This document shows, in pieces, positions 1 to 6,715 of a stretch of 20,047 nucleotides of DNA. How positions within the stretch are numbered: position 1 is the first letter of the stretch; the number at the start of each line of letters is the position of its first letter. This DNA comes from Thermoflexales bacterium (GTDB lineage Bacteria; Chloroflexota; Anaerolineae; B4-G1; SLSP01), in contig WFQZ01000262.1 in NCBI GenBank assembly GCA_015486785.1, positions 1 to 20,047 of the forward strand, written 5' to 3'. The notes under the pieces are model-generated. The model saw only the letters and a list, made by a program, of their open reading frames with translations. It ran no database searches and was not told the DNA's origin. The position numbers and the translations under genes were made by a program.

Positions 1-2322
1 CACCGGGTTGCTAAACCCCTGGAGGTGATAGGTGGCGGTGACCACGTTCACCAAGGGATCGGGCGCGTCGTGGGGGACTGTGTAGGGCACGGTGAAGCAG
101 CACCCCGCGCCCGAAGCCAGCGAGCCGCACCCGCCGGCGTTTGAGGTCAGGTCGCCCAGCCGCGAGTCAACGAGGGTGTCCAGGAGCAGCGGGCGGTTGA
201 TGGTGGGCACGCTGGTGTCGGTGATGCAGAAGGTGTAGGTGACGCCGTCGCCGCGCTTGGAGAGTGGGTCTCCGTCCTTGGTGAGCGTGATGCTGGGGCA
301 TAGCGCGGTCACGCTGACGCTGTCGCTGTTGTTGCTCAGGTCTGTTTCCAGGGTGGTGCTATTCAACAGCACCTGGTTGCTCAAGTTGACCCCGCAACCG
401 GCGGTACTTTCCAGGGCCGCGGTCACCACGAAGCTGCCGCTTGCTCCGGCGGGCAGGTTGGGCAGCGTCCACACGACGTTGGGGGCGGTGCTTTGGCGCG
501 TCCACGGCGGTACGGCTGTGTCGCTCACCCAGTGCATGCCGGCGGGCAGTTGATCGGTCAATGTGAGCTGGGTGGCGGCCACGGGGCCGAGATTGGCGTA
601 GTGGATGGTGTATTGCATGAGGTTGTCCACTTGCTCTTGGGTGATGGCAGTGGTTTTGGTGATGATCAGATCGGGGAAAGCGGCGGTGCCGTTCACCGCG
701 TAGCCGCAATAGTCGGTGGCCGTGAAGATCACCTGCGGGGGCGCGACCGTGTTTGACGGGATCAGGGTCGCTACGCCGATCCCCTGCGCGTTGACGGTGA
801 CCGTCGGCGGTGAGAGATGCCCCCAGTTGCTCGTCAAGCGGAGTTCGCGGGCGTTGACGGCGAAGGGCGTGCCCCACGGCGCGGGTGTGGTGTTGCTGTA
901 TGCGTCCCGCAGCGTGATGGTGAGCTGCCCTTGCGGGTTGCTCTGGAGGGCCAGCGTGATCCACGGGGAAAGAGACACCGTGCCGGTGTAATTCGCTCCG
1001 GCGGTGGGCGTGTTGGTGCTCCACCAGGAGTTGCGGACATCAAGGCTATGTCCGGCGCGCCGGTTGACCAGCTCAAACGCGGCGGGACGGAGGGTACACA
1101 AGGCATTGTGTTGGAGATTGTTGTCGCTGTTTTGGTTATTGTCCTCGTAGTAGATTCCGTCCCCGTGCCGATCGTAAATCACATTGTCGGTGAGTTCTAG
1201 TCGGTTGGGGTCGCCGCTTTTCGTCTCCATCGCGCGGACGTACACAGCGGCTACGTACTGCCCGGAGTCAGTGCCGTTGCCGATGATCTGGTTTTCGTTG
1301 AAGTGGATGTTGACCAGGTATTCCTTGTCTATACCACTGGTAGTGTTGGTGATGAGCACCCCGGCCAAGGCGCCGCTGCGCGTGGCGTTGCTGTAGATCA
1401 GGTTGTGGCGTAGGATGTCGCTTGTTTCCGCGTCAATGACAATACCGGCATGCCCGCAGAAGGTGATGGTATTGGTCTCCACGTTATTGTATCGCGCGGA
1501 TTGCAGTCTAATGCCGTATTGGCCGCAGCGGAAGATGTTGTTGTTGTTGATCCTATTGGATTTCCCTCCCCCCGTAGCGTGGCCTTTTAGGAATACCCCG
1601 TCCTGGTCAATGTCGTAGATCGTGTTTTCGGCGATCAGGTTGTTTGAGGCTTCGTTGAGGGCAACCCCTTGGCTGCAACTGTAGATAGTGTTGCCGCGAA
1701 TCTCGGAATAGTCGATATCTCCGTTGATGGCCCCGTTGGCGTCGCTGTTCCCGTTGTAGCGGAAGGTGTTGGATAAAATCAGGCTCCCTTGTTTCGCATA
1801 TTCAGCACCATTGGGATGAAGGGCAGTACAAGCGTACTCAATGACGGCGTATTGAATGTGATAGCTTTTGTTGGCTGCCAGATTGATCTCCGACCAATCG
1901 CACCGTGCGGGGTTTGATTGCCGGGAGGTAAAGGTAATTGGGCGGTCTGGCTCTCCAATGGCTTGTATACTCCCCTCTACGTTTAGGGTCGCGTTCTTGG
2001 TGAATACGATCCAGGTGCCACCCAGTGGCGGCTGGATGGTGAGGGTCACTGAACCGGCTACTTTGATGTCTTTTTCAATGAGATAGCATGACCCATCCCA
2101 GAGAGTTACCGTCCCTATATTCTCTGTGATCGGCTGGCAAGCGGTGGGATACCGGCTGATCGGGCCGGCGGCGGGTGGGGACTGTGCCTCCGGTACGTTC
2201 GCTTCCGCGAAATCTGAAGGGAGCTTCTGTGCCTGCGCCGGTTGGCTTCCAAACCACACCAGCCCCAGCAATAGCATCCCTCCCAACATCCAAGCAGTGG
2301 TGAATTCGAGTGCGCGTTTCAT
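1..2322 (-). CDS. Exported beta-helix / DUF11 repeat surface protein (3' end beyond window)
   Basis: The reading frame stays open for 774 codons from an ATG at 2322 to base 1, with no in-frame stop, so the C-terminus lies outside the window. The start has a strong ribosome site (AAGGAGG, about 9 bases upstream). Residues 1-31 form a signal peptide: basic MKR, a hydrophobic core and an AQA cleavage site. Residues about 95-420 are rich in Asn/Ile/Gly steps of the type N-x-I-x-x-N (for example NTIYD, NNIFRCG, NTITFCG), which is the pattern of a right-handed parallel beta-helix (PbH1/NosD-like). Residues about 450-545 look like a bacterial Ig-like fold. Two DUF11 (conserved repeat) domains follow at about 550-655 (starting DLIITKTT, with LTDQLPAG) and from about 675 (starting SITLTKDGD). 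Several Cys residues lie in the helix and DUF11 parts. No catalytic residues can be named. It is probably secreted or cell-surface attached, in adhesion or polysaccharide binding; that role is inferred. The fold calls are fairly safe. Confidence 0.85.
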   Translation of the reverse strand, partial: MKRALEFTTAWMLGGMLLLGLVWFGSQPAQAQKLPSDFAEANVPEAQSPPAAGPISRYPTACQPITENIGTVTLWDGSCYLIEKDIKVAGSVTLTIQPPLGGTWIVFTKNATLNVEGSIQAIGEPDRPITFTSRQSNPARCDWSEINLAANKSYHIQYAVIEYACTALHPNGAEYAKQGSLILSNTFRYNGNSDANGAINGDIDYSEIRGNTIYSCSQGVALNEASNNLIAENTIYDIDQDGVFLKGHATGGGKSNRINNNNIFRCGQYGIRLQSARYNNVETNTITFCGHAGIVIDAETSDILRHNLIYSNATRSGALAGVLITNTTSGIDKEYLVNIHFNENQIIGNGTDSGQYVAAVYVRAMETKSGDPNRLELTDNVIYDRHGDGIYYEDNNQNSDNNLQHNALCTLRPAAFELVNRRAGHSLDVRNSWWSTNTPTAGANYTGTVSLSPWITLALQSNPQGQLTITLRDAYSNTTPAPWGTPFAVNARELRLTSNWGHLSPPTVTVNAQGIGVATLIPSNTVAPPQVIFTATDYCGYAVNGTAAFPDLIITKTTAITQEQVDNLMQYTIHYANLGPVAATQLTLTDQLPAGMHWVSDTAVPPWTRQSTAPNVVWTLPNLPAGASGSFVVTAALESTAGCGVNLSNQVLLNSTTLETDLSNNSDSVSVTALCPSITLTKDGDPLSKRGDGVTYTFCITDTSVPTINRPLLLDTLVDSRLGDLTSNAGGCGSLASGAGCCFTVPYTVPHDAPDPLVNVVTATYHLQGFSNPV

Positions 2323-2475
2323 GCTCCTATCCTCCTTAAAAAATGGGGCACGCCCCGGTAAAATGGAATGAACGAACTCAGTATACTGACACTTTGATTG
2401 TATGAAATTACCGGCGGATTACAAATTCATATCGTGGGATGCTTGCCGCGTGCCTGAAGACTTTAGACCCGCTTC

Positions 2476-2503
2476 TTGTGTCCATTAGGGAACAGATTAT
2501 ACT
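2476..2503 (+). promoter_or_regulatory. Candidate sigma-70 promoter for the glycosyltransferase / molybdenum hydroxylase run
   Basis: A -35-like TTGTGT (2476-2481) and a -10 TATACT (2498-2503) are separated by 16 bases in the divergent 213-base gap between the beta-helix gene and the glycosyltransferase. The -10 matches consensus at 5 of 6 positions and the -35 is weaker. The expected start of transcription is near 2510, leaving a leader of about 26 bases before the ATG at 2536. The rest of the gap (2323-2475) is AT-richer and shows no gene. Confidence 0.4.
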
Positions 2504-2535
2504 TTGCAAGCTGAATTTCTACGATGAGGTGAGCT

Positions 2536-3495
2536 ATGCCCCCACGCTTTTCTGTTGTTGCTCCGGTGTATAACGAGGAAGAACTCGTGCAGGCATTCTA
2601 TCAACGAGTGCGCGACGTGATGGAAGGACTGGGCGAACCATGGGAGCTGGTGTTGATCAACGATGGCTGCCACGACCGCTCTCCGGCCCTGATGGATGAG
2701 ATCCACGAGCAAGACCCTGAGCATGTGGTGGTGATTCATTTTTCGCGTAATTTCGGTCACCAGTTGGCGATTACGGCGGGGATGGATTACGCCCGTGGCG
2801 ATGCCGTCGTGGTGATTGATTCGGACTTGCAAGACCCCCCGGAAGTGATCCCCGATCTGATCGCGAAGTGGCGCGAAGGCTACGAGGTCGTTTACGCCGT
2901 GCGCTCGGAGCGCGAAGGCGAGACGTGGTTCAAGCTCTTCACGGCGGATTTGTTCTACCGGCTGATTCAATCTCTCACGGCGGTGCAAATCCCGATGGAG
3001 GCCGGGGATTTCCGCCTGGTGGATCGCGGCGCGTTGGAGGCCCTCAAGCGCATGCGGGAGCAACATCGTTTTGTGCGGGCGATGGTCTCGTGGGTGGGAT
3101 TCCGCCAGATCGGCGTGCCGTACAAACGGTTTGCCCGCACCGCCGGGGAAAGTAAGTACCCCTTCCGCAAGATGTTCAAGCTGGCCTTGGATGCGATCAC
3201 CGGCTTTTCCATGTTCCCGCTCAAGTTGGCTCTATGGGGCGGCGCGATAGCGACCGCGCTGGGCGGATTGCTCGCGCTGGGATTGCTCATCCTGCGCTTG
3301 AGCGGACAGACGCCGCTGGCCGGGCAAGGGCTGACGGCCGGCCTGGTGTTGTTCCTCGGCGGAGCGCAGTTGTTGAGCGTGGGCATCTTGGGGGAGTATG
3401 TGGGGCGCATCTACGATGAAGTGCGCCGCCGTCCGCTCTATCTGGTGCGCGAGGTGCGGGGCGGGGCTGTCGACGAAACGACGCAGGAACTTTAA
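2536..3495 (+). CDS. GT2 family polyprenyl-phosphate glycosyltransferase (GtrB/DPM1-like)
   Basis: This 319-residue membrane enzyme is expected to transfer a sugar from a nucleotide-sugar to a polyprenyl phosphate at the inner face of the membrane, supplying lipid-linked sugar for envelope glycans. The N-terminal GT-A domain starts with SVVAPVYNEE. It carries the nucleotide-binding NDG at residues 42-44 (followed by Cys where Ser is common) and the metal-binding DSDLQD at 95-100, which is typical of the DPM1/GtrB/ArnC branch. An RFVRAMVSWVGF segment and a K-[YF]-P-F-like stretch (SKYPFRKM) also fit that branch. Two membrane helices follow at about 229-251 and 260-285, as in GtrB proteins; the total length is normal. 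A GAGGTGA site lies 3 bases before the ATG. The nearest downstream gene is 29 bases away, so it may be co-transcribed with the molybdenum hydroxylase genes, although no functional link is evident. The sugar donor cannot be told from sequence. Confidence 0.9.
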   Translation: MPPRFSVVAPVYNEEELVQAFYQRVRDVMEGLGEPWELVLINDGCHDRSPALMDEIHEQDPEHVVVIHFSRNFGHQLAITAGMDYARGDAVVVIDSDLQDPPEVIPDLIAKWREGYEVVYAVRSEREGETWFKLFTADLFYRLIQSLTAVQIPMEAGDFRLVDRGALEALKRMREQHRFVRAMVSWVGFRQIGVPYKRFARTAGESKYPFRKMFKLALDAITGFSMFPLKLALWGGAIATALGGLLALGLLILRLSGQTPLAGQGLTAGLVLFLGGAQLLSVGILGEYVGRIYDEVRRRPLYLVREVRGGAVDETTQEL

Positions 3496-3524
3496 CTTTC
3501 AACTTTACGCAAAAGGAGTTGATG

Positions 3525-4958
3525 ATGGCACTTTGGAAAGTTTATTACACGGCAACCCACTTGGAGGATGCGCTGCGGCTGCTGCAAGAGCACGCCGAGG
3601 AAGCCCGCATCGTCGCCGGTGGGACGGACTTGGTGGTGGAGATGCGGAATCAAGTCCGCAAAACCCCGGTGCTGATTGATGTGACGCGCATCGGAGGGCT
3701 GGATACGATCCGGCAAGGAGATGATGGCCTGATCCACCTGGGGCCGATGGTGACTCACGCGCAGGCGGCGGCCTCGCCGCTGCTGCAAGCGCATGGCTTA
3801 CCGTTGGCGCAGGCTTGTTGGTGGGTCGGCTCCCCCGCGCTGCGCAATCGCGGCACGATAGCCGGTAACATCGCTACTGCCTCCCCGGCCAACGATACGA
3901 TCACGGCCTTGCGGGCCTTGGATGCCCAAATCACCTTGCGCAGTGTGCGCGGATCGCGCACCGTGCCCTTCGCCGAGTTCCATACCGGCGTGCGGCGCAC
4001 GGTGATGGCCCCGGACGAGATGATCGTGGACATCGCCTTCGCCCCGCTGAGCGAACACCAGCACGGCGCGTACCTCAAGCTGGGATTGCGGCGCGTGGTG
4101 ACCATCGCCGTGGTCAATGTGGCGGTGGTGGTAGAACTGGCCGATGATGGCACGGTGACCGAGGCGCGGATCGCGCTGGGGAGCGTCGCCCCCACCATCA
4201 TCCGCGCCCCGGAGGCCGAGGCGTTCTTGGTGGGTAAGCCCTTGAGCGACGAGTCCATAGCCCAGGCGGCGCAACTGGCCTCAGAAGCGGCGCGTCCCAT
4301 TGACGACGTGCGCGGCACGGCCTGGTTCCGCAATGAAGAAGTCGACGCGCTCACCCGCCGTTGCCTGGAGGCCATTCAGGCCGGCCAAGAGCGGCTGGAT
4401 TTGCCCGATCCGGAGCAGATGGTCAAACTGTGGGGGCGGACGCGCCGTTGGCCGCACCTCAGCGGGCCGACCATCGCCCATCACGCGGATGGCGACGAGC
4501 CGATCCAATGTGTGGTGAACGGCAAAACTGTCACCGTGCAAGGGGCGAACGGCAAAACGTTGCTGCACATGCTCCGTGACGACCTCGGTCTGACCGGCGC
4601 GAAGCCGGGTTGCGAAGAGGGCGAATGCGGGGCCTGCACCATTTGGCTGGACGGCATCACCACGCTGGCGTGCCTCACGCCGGCCCCTCGCGCTCACGGC
4701 GCACGGATCACCACGGTTGAAGGATTGGCCGATGGGGAATCGCTGCATCCGGTACAAGAGGCGTTCATTGAGGAAGATGCGGTGCAGTGTGGCTACTGCA
4801 CCCCCGGCTTCGTGATGAGCGCGGCCAAACTCCTGGAGGAAATCCCGCATCCCTCGCGCGAACAGATCAAAACGGCCTTGAGTGGGAACATTTGCCGCTG
4901 CACCGGCTACTACAAGATTGTCAAAGCGGTGGAGAACGCAGCGGGTAAGTCAAAGTAG
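3525..4958 (+). CDS. Fused FAD-binding and [2Fe-2S] subunit of a xanthine dehydrogenase-family molybdenum hydroxylase
   Basis: This 477-residue electron-transfer subunit joins two domains that are usually separate proteins (CoxM-like then CoxS-like). Residues 1-about 285 are the FAD domain, with AGGTD (31-35) and the GTIAGN loop (110-115, the TIGGN-type flavin motif), followed by the CO-dehydrogenase-flavoprotein C-terminal part. A linker of about 40 residues leads to the ferredoxin domain. The plant-type cluster ligands are C363, C368, C371 and C383. The second [2Fe-2S] cluster, in the four-helix part, has C422, C425, C457 and C459 (CGYC and CRC). All eight Cys are present, so it should be functional. 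It passes electrons from the molybdenum centre (product of the gene at 6716) to FAD and then to an acceptor such as NAD+. Possible starts are TTG 3519, ATG 3522 and ATG 3525. AAGGAG at 3513-3518 is best spaced (6 bases) for 3525. The next gene starts 10 bases after the stop. Confidence 0.92.
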   Translation: MALWKVYYTATHLEDALRLLQEHAEEARIVAGGTDLVVEMRNQVRKTPVLIDVTRIGGLDTIRQGDDGLIHLGPMVTHAQAAASPLLQAHGLPLAQACWWVGSPALRNRGTIAGNIATASPANDTITALRALDAQITLRSVRGSRTVPFAEFHTGVRRTVMAPDEMIVDIAFAPLSEHQHGAYLKLGLRRVVTIAVVNVAVVVELADDGTVTEARIALGSVAPTIIRAPEAEAFLVGKPLSDESIAQAAQLASEAARPIDDVRGTAWFRNEEVDALTRRCLEAIQAGQERLDLPDPEQMVKLWGRTRRWPHLSGPTIAHHADGDEPIQCVVNGKTVTVQGANGKTLLHMLRDDLGLTGAKPGCEEGECGACTIWLDGITTLACLTPAPRAHGARITTVEGLADGESLHPVQEAFIEEDAVQCGYCTPGFVMSAAKLLEEIPHPSREQIKTALSGNICRCTGYYKIVKAVENAAGKSK

Positions 4959-4968
4959 GGGCGCGGCG

Positions 4969-6711
4969 ATGAAACGAACGTTACCCCAACAAGGCACGGA
5001 CAGCATCACGCTGTACATGCGGACTTATTACTCGTTACTGCGTTCCACCGATGTGGTGCAAATCCGCACGCTGGAAGAGACGCACATCGGTATGCACTCC
5101 TCGCTCCACCCGGACGCGGCGCGGCGCACGCCCGATATGTCGGCCTTTACTTACGCCAGCTTGCGCCTGCCCCGCTGCATCCAGGAAGTGCATACGGTGG
5201 TGTTGGCCCAGAGCGACACCATCTTCCGCGAGCACGGTTACGATGTGGATTCGGAGGCTTGGCGGGACGTATCCGCGCCGGCCCGGCGGCGGCGCATACG
5301 CTACGATGACAAGGGCACGTTAGCCGCGTTCATCGCCAGCATCTCCGATATTGATGACCTGGTGCCCACCTTGACCGCTTTCCAGGTTGAATGGAACAAG
5401 ATGCACGGCCTGTTGTCCCAGCGGCAGGAAGTGATCGCCCAATTACGTCAGGTGGACGAGCTGGCCTCGTGCAGTGAACAATTGCTCGATCAGGTGCGTG
5501 AGGCTCTGGAGTTGACTCCTGAGGATTGGTCACGCCTGCGCAACATCTGGCGTGGGGATTTCCTCACCTTGCTCAAGCAACTGGCGGGCACGCGCAAGCG
5601 GATCTCGGTGCGGCTGCTGGCCGGATCGTACATTGAATATCGCCGCGCTACGCAGCAGTGGTGGAATCGCGTGAACACGGAAGCCTCCAAACGCGGCTCG
5701 CTTGACCTCTCGGCCCGTCCCATCTACTTCGTTTCCAGCAACACGCACAGTTTGGTGAACATGCTCACCGGATTCGCCCAGCGGCACAAGGAAGACCTGA
5801 TCGCTTACCTGAAACGTTCCCCTGATTCCGCCTTGCACGAAGAATGGCGGCGAATCCAGAACGGCAAAGTGCGCAGCAGCGAGGATAACTTCCTTTACTA
5901 TGTGCTCAAGAAATACTTGCAAGAAACTCGCAGCCGCGAACTGCTGGCCGCGCGGCAGTTGTACGAAAAAAAGCGCGGCGTCATCCGTATCCCCAGCCAG
6001 CACACTTTTGACCTGGCGGTACACGTCATTGAGCTGTCCAAGCTCAAGCCGGAGGACATCGACCGGCGGGTGGTGGGCGACATGTCCCTGGACGCGCTCG
6101 CCCAGAGCGAGGCGGTCATCTTAAACATTGACTATCCCTTGGGGGTGGCCGCGTACCATTTGCTATCCCGCATCTCGGTCAACGTGGGCGAACTGCGCGG
6201 CGCGTACATCATCGGCAAGGCCGCCACGCTCAACGCCCGCATTGGCGATGTGATGATCCCCAATGTGATTTACGATGAACATTCTCGCAACACCTACCTG
6301 ATCAAAAACACCTTTTCGGCCCAAGACGTCGCCCCGTACCTGATCTACGGCGATGTGTTGGACAATCAGCGGGCGATCACAGTGTACGGCACATTCTTGC
6401 AGAATCACACCTACACCAAGGGCTTCCTCAACGAGGGCTACACCGATGTGGAGATGGAAGCGGGGCCGTACCTTTCCGCGCTCTACGAGTTTATCCGCCC
6501 GCGCCGCTATCCGATGAATGAACTGGTGAACTTGTACCCGATGCCCTTTGACATCGGCATCTTGCACTACGCTTCCGATACGCCGATGAGCAAAGGGAAA
6601 AACCTGGGCTCGGCGAACCTCTCGTACTACGGGATGGATCCGACGTATGCCAGCACCGTGGCCGTGTTGCGGCACATTTTCACACGAGAAATGAAGAAAC
6701 TGGAGGAGTGA
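4969..6711 (+). CDS. Uncharacterised protein with nucleoside phosphorylase/nucleosidase-like C-terminal domain
   Basis: This protein has 580 residues, taking the ATG at 4969, which follows the previous stop by 10 bases. The upstream frame could extend to 4882 but would overlap the previous gene. I do not recognise the N-terminal two thirds: they are mostly helical and charged, with no signal peptide or membrane segment, so the protein is probably cytoplasmic. From about residue 390 it resembles the NP-I (PNP/UDP phosphorylase, MTA/SAH nucleosidase, AMP nucleosidase) fold. The features are a hydrophobic strand, then G-x-A-x-x-L-N-A-R-I-G-D-V-M-I-P (416-431, compare the 'GDvVIP' strand), a later TFLQNHTY stretch, and VEMEAG with the E-M-E triad at 495-497. 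E-M-E is the ribose-binding signature of uridine phosphorylases and MTA/SAH nucleosidases. The gene sits between two subunits of one molybdenum hydroxylase and ends 4 bases before the catalytic subunit gene, so it is almost certainly co-translated. A role in releasing purine bases for that enzyme is inferred, not shown. The long N-terminus is unlike ordinary nucleoside phosphorylases. Confidence 0.85.
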   Translation: MKRTLPQQGTDSITLYMRTYYSLLRSTDVVQIRTLEETHIGMHSSLHPDAARRTPDMSAFTYASLRLPRCIQEVHTVVLAQSDTIFREHGYDVDSEAWRDVSAPARRRRIRYDDKGTLAAFIASISDIDDLVPTLTAFQVEWNKMHGLLSQRQEVIAQLRQVDELASCSEQLLDQVREALELTPEDWSRLRNIWRGDFLTLLKQLAGTRKRISVRLLAGSYIEYRRATQQWWNRVNTEASKRGSLDLSARPIYFVSSNTHSLVNMLTGFAQRHKEDLIAYLKRSPDSALHEEWRRIQNGKVRSSEDNFLYYVLKKYLQETRSRELLAARQLYEKKRGVIRIPSQHTFDLAVHVIELSKLKPEDIDRRVVGDMSLDALAQSEAVILNIDYPLGVAAYHLLSRISVNVGELRGAYIIGKAATLNARIGDVMIPNVIYDEHSRNTYLIKNTFSAQDVAPYLIYGDVLDNQRAITVYGTFLQNHTYTKGFLNEGYTDVEMEAGPYLSALYEFIRPRRYPMNELVNLYPMPFDIGILHYASDTPMSKGKNLGSANLSYYGMDPTYASTVAVLRHIFTREMKKLEE

Positions 6712-6715
6712 ACCT

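Noticed and set aside
359..1024. A 221-codon minus-strand frame rich in His/Arg/Pro
   Set aside because: It is an out-of-frame shadow of the beta-helix/DUF11 gene, whose own frame (ending off the window) is continuous for 774 codons and has recognisable domains and a signal peptide.
2345..2356. GGGGC/GCCCC inverted repeat just upstream of the beta-helix gene
   Set aside because: The arms are separated by only two bases, so a stable hairpin of the full stem cannot form.
2380..2385. TATACT on the minus strand as a -10 box for the beta-helix gene
   Set aside because: No acceptable -35 lies 16-18 bases upstream (best is TTTCAT). The hexamer is part of the symmetrical AGTATACT sequence, so I did not list it as a promoter.
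3486..3507. Three near-tandem AACTTT units between the glycosyltransferase and the FAD/Fe-S gene
   Set aside because: They are short and partly inside the last codon and stop; no known element matches.
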